DNA from: Viola odorata
Taxonomy: Eukaryota; Streptophyta; Magnoliopsida; Malpighiales; Violaceae
Length of the DNA: 64,000 nucleotides
Reading direction: 5' to 3'
NCBI GenBank assembly: GCA_963691705.1
Contig: OY829542.1
Coordinates: forward strand, 46,001,105 to 46,065,104
Shown here: positions 21,260 to 33,581 of the stretch, piece by piece
Layout of the letters: each line of letters begins with the position of its first letter
Position numbering within the stretch: position 1 is the stretch's first letter
Translations under genes and position numbers: made by a program
The notes under the pieces: model-generated
Seen by the model: the letters and a program-made list of their open reading frames with translations, nothing else
Told to the model about the DNA's origin: nothing
Database searches by the model: none

Positions 21260-24258
21260 ATGGATGACAAAAAAACCGAACTCCATAGCTTCCTCAAAGA
21301 GCTTCCTCCAGTTGAGTTTTGCTGCGTCTATGGCTCAGCTCTCCATCCAAATAACAAGGACAAGGTTTGCCTTCTTTCCACTGTTCATTTCTTTTTCAGA
21401 CCCTTTTTTGTTCTTCTCTAGCGCGTGTGATGTTATTTCAATTGATGAATGTTGGGTTTTTTCTAGTCATCCATGGTGGATTACATTCTTGGTGTATCGG
21501 ATCCCAAGCAATGGCATTCTGAGGTTAGTTTATGATTTGTCTGCCGCATGTTACTCTTGATCTCTTCGTTTAGGTAGAAAGAGGACTCATTCTGTGTTAA
21601 TGTTTGCTGCCCAGAATCTGAAATTGAATGCGGATCACTATGCCTCTTGGATGGTTTATCTTGGCGGCGCGAAACTGGTGCTTACCTTTTTCTATATATT
21701 TTTTTCTACAATTAAGTCATGGGTTGTAACTTGGTTATTGTGTTAGATTACTGAAGTTGCAGACGAGATTGGTGTTGGAGTGCATTTCAATCCTTTTGTC
21801 ACATGGGATGATAAGGTATTCACTTACCATTCCATGGATTGTGGAGTGAGATTTTGTTTCACAGTTTGTAATTCTTCCATGTGTATTCACAAAAATAAAT
21901 AAAATTTCTTCAATGTGAGCATTTTTTTTAGATGAGACCTTAGCGTGTTTTGTGTTGAAGATGCTGCTGCCTTAACAAGTCTTACTGCCTTGTATTTTAC
22001 CTTCTCACGTTAAAGATTTTTTCTGGCAGATGCTCAAATATGGGGTCGTTAGAATGCATAATTTGGTTCAGGACCTGCTTAACTGGGAATGTTTCTATCT
22101 TAGCGGCCGCTTGCAGAAACCAGTACGTCCCTTCTACTATGTTGGTTCTCATCATTTTTACTTTGTTTAATGAATTTGATGGATTACAATAGATACTATA
22201 TGCAAAAAGTTAAAAGATGCATATTGCCATTTGGCAGATGAGAAATAGTGGAGTGAGGGTTTATGAATTTGGTTTCAGTTTTTTCTTGTCCTCATGTCCC
22301 ATATATTTCTTTGCAATCCCTTTCCTGTTCAATTGCGCCATTGTTAACTGCTGTTACCGTTGTTCATTTTCCTTTTTTGTTTTTGTAAAGGTTCATATAC
22401 TTGTCGACAATTTGGATATTGGAGAAGTAAACTCTGTTAATCTGAGAGCTGCTGTCTCTGCTGCTCTTCTCCTTTTACCACCCAAGTTCAGTGAGGTTGG
22501 CTTCTGTACACTACTCAACCACTATTGAACTCCCAGAATTCCTAACACGATTCATGATTCATGATTCTACAGCAAGATCTCTATTCCAAAATATGCAGCC
22601 TCTCTTATATGGGTGATTTACGGATGCTGTTTGCAGAGGACAAGAACAAGGTAAAAGGTTGCTTCAGCTCACACTGACATCTATATAGAATTTTTCTTTT
22701 CTGAAAGCATTTTGGTGGTTCACTTTGTGTATTGTTGAAAGTGAAAACAATCGGTGAATTCTTTGACTACTCTCAATGACTGATACGCTTTGCTGAGTAT
22801 TAATAGTCTTCAATCAAATGTTCAATGAGACGTCGCTGTTCCCGATAATCTATTTTGTTAGTTTCAAGTACTGTAGTGGCAATTTTGCGATCTGTGAGGC
22901 GTAGGTTTCAGTAAATTGTCTTTTTTCATGTGTTGATCTTTTGTGCCTTACTCTGCTTTGTCTATTACTGTTATTGGTGAGTTGTCTTTTATTCTGTTGC
23001 GAAGTAGGTGATTTGCATTGCATGGGACTAAAGTTGACTCAAATGTCAATCACTTTCCATTTCTTACAGAGTTTCTGATGTTTGCCTAATCTACCATAGG
23101 TGAAGAAGATCGTGCAAGGACAATTCGGCTTATTTCAAACAATGTACAAGCCCTTCCTACAAGATTGTGAGGCTAAGAATATTTTGAGATTCTCATCATC
23201 CAATGGCAGTCAGGCCACTATATCTCAGGTATATATCTCAATTTTCAAGGTTTCTCTTTAAACCTTTAATAAGAATTTTCTCATCATCTCTTCAATAAGA
23301 TAGGCATTTCTGAGTTTTTAATGAACCCACTAGCTTTACAATACTTTCCTTTTCTTCCACTTGTATCATAGTCATGGTTTGGGATTTGGGAAGTGGGAAA
23401 AGACAACTTCTCTACCATTATCTTGGCAACCTTTGTTTTGAGTATACGAACATATTAAATGATTTATGTAATTCAATATTTATTGGAAACAGTGTCTTTT
23501 GACTGTTTCATTTCACGCAACGCATCTTGTTGATGGTATGGAGTTAGCTGCTAACTACTTTTAATTAATGCAATTTATAAGCATCACTGCATATTCTTAG
23601 CTTAGGGAAACTCTTGAATAGCTAAAATCTGGTCTTTAACTATGTGTTCTTTGGTTGCAACAATAAAAAGTTTGCTGTACAAACATTTGGATGTACATTT
23701 ATTGATGTGCTTTTGATGTGGTCGTTTATGTTCGCTGTTTACAAATTCTTGTGCATTTCACTATCTCAACAGGACTGTGGTCTGCCAGTAACCCGGTCTC
23801 TCATTAGTTTTCTACCTCCACTGGTGAGAAGTGAAATGGGGATGAAACTTGGAGAGGAAAAGGTGCTGAGAAATTCCGGTACGTCTCTCTGTTTGGTTGG
23901 GCTAATGAAACAAATTCTATACTTCGTCACAATACCTTACTGGCTGAACCCAAGATTGTCGTGTAGATAATCGCAAGACATGCGTTCTGTATTACTTTAT
24001 GCTTGACTTTTATCAACACATTTAAGTTCTTAGATAATCACTTTTAGTATTAACATAAAAATTTCAGGTCGACTGTTACGTGAAGTCAGAATTAGCTCAA
24101 GAGAAGAGGCTGCAAGATGCATGCAGAGTGTTGTGCGGCGTACTGTCATGGTTTCAAGTGCAAGGCAGGCCGTCTCTGGTCTGCTTGCTGCTGGCTGTAT
24201 TAATGCTACGAGGTACTTTGTCAGTAAAGTGCAAAAGGCTTGGAAATCCTGGGCATGA
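21260..24258 (+). CDS. TAM41: Mitochondrial phosphatidate cytidylyltransferase (TAM41 family), ten exons
   Basis: The enzyme makes CDP-diacylglycerol from phosphatidic acid and CTP on the mitochondrial inner membrane, feeding cardiolipin synthesis. Exons by GT-AG and phase: 21260-21364, 21467-21523, 21615-21677, 21747-21815, 22030-22122, 22391-22495, 22573-22650, 23100-23228, 23773-23878, 24068-24258; 331 residues, close to the family length. Family motifs seen: VYGSALHP near residue 22, MVDYILGVSDPKQWH near 40, WDDKMLKYGVVR near 97, and a C-terminal segment rich in Arg and Ala ending KAWKSWA. All exons but the last two junctions break between codons. An in-frame ATG at 21125 would add 45 residues with a hydrophobic stretch; I prefer 21260, but the upstream start could serve targeting. 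Confidence 0.88.
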
Positions 24259-25282
24259 GAAAGCAAATTATTCTTCCCTGTAGTTGAAGTCTTAAATGAC
24301 ATGAAACGAACTTGAAGTGGACGAAACATGGTTCTGGATTTTGATAACAGAACGCCACTCGTATTAGGAAATGTCTCCCTAAGCTGTTTCCCAAACCTAA
24401 GGATTAGTTGAGCCATGAATTTTGAACAATGTGCTCTGAGAATGTCTTGCTGTGGCGGCAAACATTATAGGACACACACCATAGGTTCTTTTTGAAGAGC
24501 TAGGGCATGTGACAATAAGAATCGATCGAGTTGCAAGCGACAGAGCATGTTTTGTTTATTGCTGTCCTGTAACTTGTAGTTTGTACAATGGCAATGGAGA
24601 TGCCTGACAGTAGTCCTTTCTGCACTGAGTTCCGGTTCGACTTCTATGGTCGTAAAACTGACACATGTTGACTCGTTGAGTGATCGGAGAGTCATGGCAT
24701 TACAATTTTGTTAAGTTGGCAAAATGAAACACTTCCTCTTTCTAATCAAGTAGGGCCGTTAAGCTATTGAATTTGGTCACTAATGTATGCATGGCATGTC
24801 GTATGACCCAAAGCCACGAGGTATGAAACTGACCCATCATCAGTAGACGAAAACTAAAAGGTCGATGTCCCAACCCCTCATCACTAGACGAAACCTATAA
24901 CTTTAAGAATGCCAAAACAAGTACTGTCACTAGAAATGACAAAACAAGACTCTATACCACTAAGCTAACAAGACTCCTATACAGGTCAAAAATAACGTCC
25001 GCATTCAATGACAAAGGGACTAGTCCAACTAGAAAAATTATCATTGCCCGTCATTTCTGTTCACAAATAATAATAATAACAATTATAATTGTCCATCATA
25101 CAGGTAAGATAAGAAAAATGATTTTTGTTTGGATGTAGTACTCTTTCAAATGCAGTATATGACACTGCCTTAGATCCCATCATGAATAAATTCAAGCAAG
25201 GATCTATAAAGATCAGCTCACACTCACACCCAGCATAACCTACACACCAGAACTTACATCAATACACAAAGTAATTCTAAAA
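24259..25282. other. Intergenic: TAM41 3' flank and amino acid transporter promoter
   Basis: No supported coding region. The first few hundred bases are probably TAM41 3' UTR. The stretch 25190-25282, rich in CACAC and ACACC, is probable 5' leader of the transporter gene. Confidence 0.5.
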
Positions 25283-27055
25283 ATGAGTTCAATGGGAGAC
25301 CAAACCGATGAGGTGCAAACAAAAAGTTATTGGAGATTCGGCAAACAGGATTTCTTCCCAGAAGAATCGTTCCAAAGCTGGGGCAACTATCGTTCTGCAT
25401 TATTGCAGACTTGTTCACGATTCAAGGACCGACTCATAACCAGGTCAGATGATGTCTGTGAGATTGAGGAAATGCGGAAACAAAGCGAGAATGAGATGAA
25501 ACGTTGTCTCACCTGGTGGGACCTCACCTGGTTCGGATTTGGTTCGGTCATCGGAACTGGCATCTTTGTGCTCACTGGCCAGGAAGCTCATAACCATGCT
25601 GGTCCTGCTATTGTCTTATCCTATGCTGTTTCAGGAGTTTCAGCAATGCTGTCTGTCTTCTGCTATACAGAATTCGCAGTTGAAATCCCCGTGGCAGGTG
25701 GGTCGTTTGCTTACTTAAGAGTTGAATTGGGCGATTTTGCGGCATTCATAACAGCAGGGAACATACTTCTAGATTGCATTGTCGGAAGTGCAGCCGTCGC
25801 TAGAGGATGGACTTCCTATTTCACGACTCTTCTGAACCGTCCTACAGACTCTGTACGCATCCACACAAATTTAACTGAAGGTTTCAACCTGTTGGACCCA
25901 ATAGCTGTTGGAGTTTTGGCAATCACTGCAACAATTGCCATGATCAGTACAAGGAAAGCATCATACATCAATTGGATTGCAAGTGCAGCCAACACTGTTG
26001 TAATTTTGTTTGTGATAATTGCAGGATTTGCTCATGCCAAGACATCCAACCTGACCCCATTTGTTCCCCTAGGTACTAAAGGAATCTTCCAAGCAGCTGC
26101 AGTAGTTTACTTTGCCTATGGAGGGTTTGACACCATAGCCACCATGGCAGAGGAAACAAAAAACCCATCAAGAGACATACCGCTTGGATTACTCGGGTCA
26201 ATGTCAATCATTACTGTGATATATTGTTTAATGGCACTCGTCCTCAGTATGATGCAAGAATACACACAGATAGACACACAAGCAGCATACTCCGTTGCGT
26301 TTGAGAAAGTGGGGATGCACTGGGCAAAGTACCTAGTGTCACTTGGTGCTTTAAAAGGGATGACCACTGTTCTTCTTGTGGGGGCACTTGGACAAGCACG
26401 TTACACAACACATATTGCAAGAGCCCACATGATCCCTCCTTGGTTTGCTCTTGTACATCCAAAGACGGGAACTCCCATAAACGCAACACTCCTGATCACG
26501 ATTTCAAGTGCTCTCATTGCATTCTTCTCAAGCTTAGATGTCTTGTCAAGCTTGTTGTCGCTTAGCACTCTCTTTATCTTTATGATGATGGGTGTTGCAC
26601 TTCTCGTGAGAAGGTATTATGTGAGGGGCATCACACCAAAAGTACACCTCCTGAAACTAGGTATATTCTTGCTGATAATTATTGCTTCTTCCATGGGGAA
26701 ATCAGCTTATTGGCAACTGAAACCCAATGGGTGGATTGGATATGCCATAACTCTTCCTCTTTGGTTCTTGGGGACTTTAGGGATATCCACCATGCTACCT
26801 CAGCAGAGGAAGCCAAAAGTTTGGGGGGTTCCACTTGTTCCATGGCTTCCATCTTTGTCAATTGCAATAAACATATTTCTCATGGGATCTTTGAAGGCTG
26901 AGGCTTTTGAAAGATTTGGAATATGCACGGTAGTAATGCTGGTCTACTATGTTTTCTTCGGTCTCCATGCAACTTATGACATTGCACATCAGCAATACAA
27001 GCCCAAATCTTCTGATACTAATGGCGACAATATTTCAAGAAAAGAAGGGCCTTAA
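25283..27055 (+). CDS. Cationic amino acid transporter, CAT5/CAT8 type
   Basis: A single-exon frame of 590 codons starting at ATG 25283, the usual plant CAT length. It is an APC-superfamily permease importing cationic or neutral amino acids across the plasma membrane or tonoplast. A cytosolic N-terminus of about 77 residues precedes the first helix, whose broken-helix motif GSVIGTGIFVLTG is at residues 87-99. This is followed by CYTEFAVEIPVAGGSFAYL and the FAYGGFDTIATMAEETKNP segment typical of CATs. About 14 hydrophobic segments can be counted. The motif PTDSVRIHTN and the lack of introns point to the CAT5/CAT8 subgroup rather than CAT1; I do not choose between the two. It converges with the EMB1025 gene. 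Confidence 0.93.
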   Translation: MSSMGDQTDEVQTKSYWRFGKQDFFPEESFQSWGNYRSALLQTCSRFKDRLITRSDDVCEIEEMRKQSENEMKRCLTWWDLTWFGFGSVIGTGIFVLTGQEAHNHAGPAIVLSYAVSGVSAMLSVFCYTEFAVEIPVAGGSFAYLRVELGDFAAFITAGNILLDCIVGSAAVARGWTSYFTTLLNRPTDSVRIHTNLTEGFNLLDPIAVGVLAITATIAMISTRKASYINWIASAANTVVILFVIIAGFAHAKTSNLTPFVPLGTKGIFQAAAVVYFAYGGFDTIATMAEETKNPSRDIPLGLLGSMSIITVIYCLMALVLSMMQEYTQIDTQAAYSVAFEKVGMHWAKYLVSLGALKGMTTVLLVGALGQARYTTHIARAHMIPPWFALVHPKTGTPINATLLITISSALIAFFSSLDVLSSLLSLSTLFIFMMMGVALLVRRYYVRGITPKVHLLKLGIFLLIIIASSMGKSAYWQLKPNGWIGYAITLPLWFLGTLGISTMLPQQRKPKVWGVPLVPWLPSLSIAINIFLMGSLKAEAFERFGICTVVMLVYYVFFGLHATYDIAHQQYKPKSSDTNGDNISRKEGP

Positions 27056-27801
27056 AATGATTGTTCTGCTCCACCCTGCAATTCACAATTCTCAAATTAG
27101 GATGCTTTGTAGAAATGGAAATATGAAGCACGATTCAGAATATATTTACTAGGCTTAGTGGCAGCTTAATGCAAGGAAAAGCAGTACTGAATGAAAACCC
27201 ATATGTTAGTCATGTTTGTTTCCAGAGGTCTTTGAGAGAAAACAGTTATGCTTTATTTCTTTCTTGTGTTCCTTGTACATCTTTCTAATATTATAATCAA
27301 CGAAACTGTGATTTGTATGTTGAAAGGTCAGGCAACAGAATGTGGGACAGTTGGAACAAACAGAATTCAAGGGTTCTAACAAAATACTAATCTCAAATTT
27401 CAAAAAAAATATAAAAGGTGAAGGTTACACCATCAAATATTTGAAAATGAGGGATCTAAATCTGGTTGGGGTCCATACATTTTAACTAACCTTTTTCTGC
27501 AAAGCAAGTAATACCAGAAGTTGAGAAAAAGTTTCATATTTGAAACTGACTGGCAATGAACTATGCAGACACCCCTCATCCCAAATAAACCTACACCAGC
27601 ACAGGACCAGAAAAGAACTTGAGAATACAAAACAAAGGAAAAGAGAAATCCAGGCATTAACCAAAACATAAGAGTGTATAATAAAATTTACATACATGTG
27701 TGTGACACCATAAGTCCGGTGATGTGGCTGAGAAGTGAGAAGAAACATCATTAATGGAGAAATCTCAAACCAGAAGTAAGATGTAACTTTCATCTAGCAA
27801 A
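27056..27801. other. Convergent intergenic region, 3' UTRs
   Basis: This lies between the stop of the transporter (plus) and the stop of EMB1025 (minus). No coding region is supported; the short ORFs overlap each other and have no recognisable motif. Confidence 0.5.
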
Positions 27802-29800
27802 TTAACAATATATGACACTCCAACACTTGCTAATTGCTGCTTGAATCTTCTTAGGTTTGCATATCTCTTGAAGAACTCTCGCCCAAGTAGAGGGTTTTGG
27901 GGCTAAAAACTTCAGTAGTATCACTTCTAAAATTTTGGAAGCACCTACTATTCTCTGCCTTTTGCAAAGGCGGACCACAAGCTCATCTAAAAACTCTGTC
28001 CCATCTTGAGGTGGGTCAAGTTTTTCATTCATTGCTCTCAAGAATGTGTTACATGTAACAAAGTCAGGGTCACATCCCCGATCCAACATATTATTCAAAA
28101 GATCAATGGCACGAGAGATGCTACCTTGATTGCACAAAGCATTGAAAAGTATGTTATACGTGATCACATCTGGTTGAGAGTCAGGTTCCAAACAAAGCAT
28201 TTCATTAAAATGTTTCAAAGCATCTTCCACTAAGCCAGAATTTGAGAGGCCATTAATCATTGAACTGTACGTCACAACATCTGGCTTACATCCTTTGCTA
28301 AACATTTCTTCCCACACCATCACGGCATCCCTGATCTTCCCATCCTTACATAACCCATGAATAAGAACGCTATAACAAAAAAGCATTATGGTGACAGTCG
28401 TTCCTTTCCATGTCTTTCCACAATTCAACTGCTCTGTCACTGTTACCTGCCTCAAAAAATCCCCTCATCAACGAGCTATAAGTAAAAGCATTAGACATAC
28501 AACCTTTATTGACCATATCAGAAAAAATTATCATTGCCTCATCCGGCTTTCCTTCATGACATAAGCCATCTATAAGAGCACTGTAAACAACAATGTTGGG
28601 TAGGCATCCTTTTTCCATCATCCCATCGAACAATTTCAGTGCCTCTTGAGGTTTCCCCTCTTTAAACAATCCACTTATCAGCGCTGAGTAAGCATACTCA
28701 TTCACACGATATCCTCTTTCCTCCATTGAAACTAACACATGAGCCCCATCAATAGCTCTTTCCTGCTTAACAAGTCCATTAATGATTATTCCATACGTGA
28801 TCTCATTGGGGACACACTTACTCAACACCATCCGGTCCAAAAGACTAATTGCCTTATCCAACTTTCCTTTCAGACATAAACCATGAATAAGTGTATTATA
28901 AGTCACTTCATTAGGAACACATCCTTTAAGGAACATATTGTCAACAAGCTTTGCGGCCCTTGCTAAATCACCTTTTCTGCACAACCCATTAATCAACACA
29001 TTAAATGTAACTTGGCTGGGAAAACACCCCTCAACTTGCATTTCATCCAACAGCAAAACTGCCTCATCAATCCTATCCACCTTACACAATCCATCCATCA
29101 ACGTACAATATGTGTACACATCAGGCACGCATTTCCTAATAGGCATCTCCCTAAACACCTGAATTGCATCATCAACCAATCCCAATCTACACATAACCTT
29201 AATAACCAAATTAAAAGTCAGCACATTAGGTGACAAATTCATGTTTTTGGCACCAACAACATGATTATAAAGCTCTAAGGCGTGACGGTACAGACCTGCT
29301 TGTATAACAACGTTAAGAACCGAATTAAACGACTTTACAGTTCTTCTACAGTTGAATTCAGACACCATTCTGTCAAATAAGTCGATGGCTTTTTCAGGGG
29401 AATGTGCTTTCCCATAAGCCTTAAACATGAATATAAAACTTCTCTCAGAAAAAACTCTCCTTTCAGCTTTCATTCGATCCAAAACTTTTTCTAAACCCTG
29501 AAAATCACCCATGCTGGCATACTTTTCAATGAGTGAATAAAAAGTTGAATCACCCAACTGATAAGAACCCATCTTTGGGGCCGACTTGAATATCTCATCA
29601 GAGATTGGGGACTGTGGTTCATTGTTTTGAGGTTGGGTTTCAATGGTTTTGGTGGATGGAAGTGTGAGAGCTGAATAATTAGAGTGTATAAACAGAGAAA
29701 GGAACTTACTTGGACCTGAAAAGCTGTTATGGGTGTTGTTGATGCCGGAGTTTAGGGCTTTGAGGATGCAATTGGTGCAGTAAAGTAGGCATCTTGGCAT
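27802..29800 (-). CDS. EMB1025: PPR protein, EMB1025 ortholog, with a one-base frameshift
   Basis: A P-class pentatricopeptide repeat protein matching Arabidopsis At4g20090 (EMB1025), needed for embryo development and probably acting on organellar RNA. The start is the ATG at 29800 (MPRCLLYC); the frame is open further upstream, but only without an ATG. About fourteen 35-residue repeats follow, with signatures such as VYTYCTLMDGLCK, NEVTYNTLIHGLCLKGK and PDVITYNILFNALC, and the family-typical end KPSTWARVLQEICKPKKI. The frame breaks in a run of six A (27802-strand complement T) at 28377-28382: one extra base moves translation into a stop at 28372-28370, while the next frame continues CYSVLIHGLCK to the end. 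Without it the product would be 665 residues, the family's size. Confidence 0.88.
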
Positions 29801-30624
29801 AGCATGGCATGGGTAACTCAGTTTGGTTCGACAAAACTGAGTCCAAGACTTAACGAGGGTTTTAGGATGGAGAGGAACCAAAACCAACCAGAGCGGCAGA
29901 ACTTTGGGAGATGACTTGCTTGCTTATGCTTGGTTGTCACTTGCCGACTTGTCGTCGATTTTCTCCAACAGTCTAATTTCCTTTCTTAGGTTAATGATGT
30001 TTTTATTTTCAACAACTTTTTTTTTGTTTTTTTTCCAACTTCTATGACCAGTAATGGTTTTTTTCTAATTTATTTTTATAAAGAAAGTAATTGCAATAGG
30101 AAAAAAAACTATTTTTTTAGAATAAAATTGTCAAATTTTTAGCTCCTAAAAGATAGTGTTTCAATTATTAGATATATTTTTTTTGCATTTATTATTTTCT
30201 TCTTCTACTTTTTTGCAAGAGAACCGGACAGAGAACTAGCGTGAATAGAAAACCCCTATTTTTTATGATTACCATGGAGTAGAGGGGTGAAATCTGTGTT
30301 ATCTTGGAAAAATACTTCAAGTTTATAGGACTTTCATCAAGGTCAAGGCTCAATTGAGTTGTGTTTTCAATCCTCATTTGCATCTGCTTTAGTACTTCCT
30401 CCACTCCTGTTGGCAATAGAACAGACTGGGTTGTCCATTTGCATAAACCAAAATGATTTATTGTTCTCCTCACAGGATACTGAACTGTACAGCAGTTTAT
30501 TTTACATGATCAGATTATTCTATTGCAACAGAATGAGGAGATTCTTCAAGAACTTAACAGTCTATTCAACACTTATTCCAGTAAATAAAATTATACACAA
30601 AGTTGAGAGCATTGTTCCACTGAG
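29801..30624. other. Intergenic: EMB1025 promoter and MOSC gene 3' region
   Basis: No coding region is supported. T-rich stretches near 30009-30160 look like ordinary intergenic DNA. Confidence 0.5.
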
Positions 30625-32793
30625 TCAGGCGGCGGCTTCGGCCGCAGAGGACACCTTTCTGATAACAAAGATCGGATCTCCAATGCTAACAATCTTCCCG
30701 TTCCCTCCGCTGAGATTGTCCTTCCAAACTAAGTTCTGTCCAAAGAAGACCTGCAGCAACATTTCACGGAAGTATTACAGCATTTGCTAGAGAGATGCGA
30801 GAACAGAGTGGAAATTTTGGTTGTCAAACCTCACCTTCCCTTGAGGTTTCGTACTTGGACGCAAAACTTTATCTGATCTAGTTTTCATTAGCGTCTCGTT
30901 TGGCTCAGTCCCCGCAATCCCAGTTTCTTGATCAATTGTGGGTATCTACAAGAATACATATGCGTCTTTGTAAGCGAACACACCAACTTAATACCTCACA
31001 GGATCAGTGATGATCGTGATGAATTTCATTATTTGCACTTCTAAAAGGAAATGAAAAGTAGCCTTTGCATGACTGACTAGAAGTAGATGGTGCAGGGAGG
31101 ATCGGGTTGTACCTTACAGCGTGAGCACAGTCTCACACTCTGAAATGTGAACTTGTTTATGGTAACTTCAGCCCACAAGTCCTCAGAAAACGGTTCGCAA
31201 CCATCAACAAGTATGCTGTAGTGAAAAGATTAAGATTTATAAATCATGCTGAAGCGTAGGTAAGTGACGGAAGAGGGAAACAGGTGGAGCGAAAATTATG
31301 AGGGCGATCAAATAACATTTAGGAGTTAGGCAATTAGTACAATGCAGAGACGCATCGCTGTATTCAAAGCAATGCTGCAAGCGGTGCACAGATGCTACTG
31401 TAAGTAGAAATTGGAAGCTTTTACATAAGATATGAACATAGAGGGTTCTAAATCATTACTTGGGTCTAAATCTGTTAATTGGAACAGGCTTGTTGAGAAG
31501 CTTATTTAGTGCATCCAGGGATCCCTGCAGAAGAAGCATCATCAAGATAAAAATCTGAGCCTGCGTAAAGGCCAAAAAGTAGCCTACATTACTTAATTCA
31601 ACTTGACCAACCTGAGATGCCACCATGAATGGAAAGAGGTCAGAAAACATGGTTCTGTGCCCGGGAGCATAATCAGGATCAGTGGGCCTAGCTTCAGACG
31701 CTGCAGTAATTAATTTTTCGAAAACTATCAGTGACCAAGAAAAAACAGAGCAAAGGAATTCACTCATAAAGCTAGATCAATATATGACATATTCCCATCT
31801 CAACTTTTCAAGTTTATTCACTTATTTTTATTCGACATCCACCTGTGCAAGATGAATCACAACTGAAACTAACCTTCATTGAAGCGTACTAGCCTACTAG
31901 GTTTCCCGAGATAATCAGAAAACCATTTTGCTGCTTCAACTCCTTCATCCAATGCAGAGCCAGACCATTCCCAAACTGAGACACCATCTGTTACTTGGTT
32001 TGGCTTTGCCAGTGATATCTTAAGTACACCCATCCCGGGAGCTTTAACCTCTGTAACACAATCAAACCAGTCATAATCAAAAACCACCCGAGCTTAGGAA
32101 AAAGCTCAATCCGTCGGTAATTTAAGAAGGTCATCAAGACATGATGTGGGAGAGTACGATGTTACCCATGTGTGAGTTTTTAGTTGGTTGCCAATCCTCC
32201 ACAAAAGCCTCATTTGGCAGTTCTATCTCAACCAAAGCAAGCTTGGGTTCAACTCTTTGCGTAAATGCTCTTCCTTTGTGATTCACAACCATCCAATTTC
32301 GATCCAATCTAAATCCTATACATTCAAGGACACAAAGTTACAACCTTTTTTACAGGTCCATGGATAAAAAAAATCAAGGGAACTAATTCTTAACATCATG
32401 AAATCCTGTTCCTTTCAATTAACTTCAAAATAACAAAAGAACCATTACTGCTATCATGGATAAATCTCTCTAAAAAGCTCAATTCAGCTATTAAATTCAA
32501 AGTTCACACATCTTCACTTCGCTGATAAGAACACCCAGACATAACAAGAACAATCTATCTTCTCTAACCTAATATCTAGCAAACAAAGTTCATTCATGAG
32601 GAAGAAACCAAGTTGGTAAAAGTGAAGGAAAAATGCATGGAATTGATGGAAGAAGAACACGAAAAAGAGATTCAAAGAAATGGGTTATTCTGGTGTTACC
32701 AGTAGGAGTGAGGGGAGCTTGAGGAACTGAGATTCCACGGCATGATTTTATCGGATACACAAAGATTGAAGAGACCCTTGCAATTGGTTCCAT
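30625..32793 (-). CDS. MOSC-domain protein (molybdenum cofactor sulfurase C-terminal-like / mARC family), eight exons
   Basis: The protein matches plant mARC-type amidoxime-reducing or MOSC proteins (At5g44720/At1g30910 group), which bind molybdenum cofactor, probably at mitochondria. Exons on the minus strand: 32793-32700, 32315-32166, 32050-31874, 31700-31612, 31524-31460, 31215-31113, 30945-30835, 30750-30625; the frame is kept throughout, giving 304 residues. The N-terminal MOSC_N beta-barrel starts VSSIFVYPIKSCRG and continues FRLDRNWMVVNHKG. The MOSC domain follows with RFRPNILVDGCEPFSEDLW, which contains the cofactor-ligating Cys, and VRLCSRCK, and it ends with VFFGQNLVWKDN. It is transcribed divergently from OTP84. 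Confidence 0.9.
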
Positions 32794-33581
32794 CCTCTTC
32801 TTCCAGAAATGAAGAACAATACTGTACTATAATTTCAACTCCGTGTCCTGAAGATCGGATAACTGAGTGTGGGTTAGGTTTCACCGTGCCAGGTGGTAAT
32901 CATACTTATGTTTTAATTCATTCATTCACAATCATCCTTAAATCTTTCTTTCATTATTTTCTTTAAAGTTTAAACTGACATAGTTTTTTAACATATTTTA
33001 CTTCCGCTGAAATTTAATTTAATGGTAAAAAATAACATTCTTCAAATTATATGAATTACATTATTTTTAAAATATTTTTAGCAAACAAAAATGATTCTCA
33101 CTATTCTACTAGTCAACATGCTTGGTGTTTGAGCTTGTAAATAAACTTTTCTTTTATTCTATCTTTAATAATTATATGGTGTTCAAATAAATATTTATAT
33201 TTTAAATAATTTTTTATAGTTGTGATAATAATGTTTTTTTGGAGGAAACTAATCGTCTACTTAATCACTAGTGCTTCAAAATACTTACAACTTCTCAACA
33301 TACTAATCCGGATTAGTGTGAATTAATACAATGTCTGCCTAATTTAGTTAGTTTAGTGTGAATTTTTATATATTTTTAGTTTATCATTTAATGTAAACTA
33401 ATGAATTAGCTGATGATGGCAGTGTAGTTTTTTTAAAATAACTTTGTTTTCTTGTGAGATATTTATAAATTGAATAAATTCATTATTTAATTAATTAATT
33501 TATAAATATCTAACTACACAAATCCATTAGTAACTACCAGAGTTTTGAGTTTCCTTCTTCTAACTGAAATAACCGCCTCAA
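32794..33581. other. Divergent promoter region between MOSC gene and OTP84
   Basis: The two flanking genes are transcribed away from each other, so both promoters must lie here. The sequence is AT-rich. I do not see a single convincing TATA box. Confidence 0.5.
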
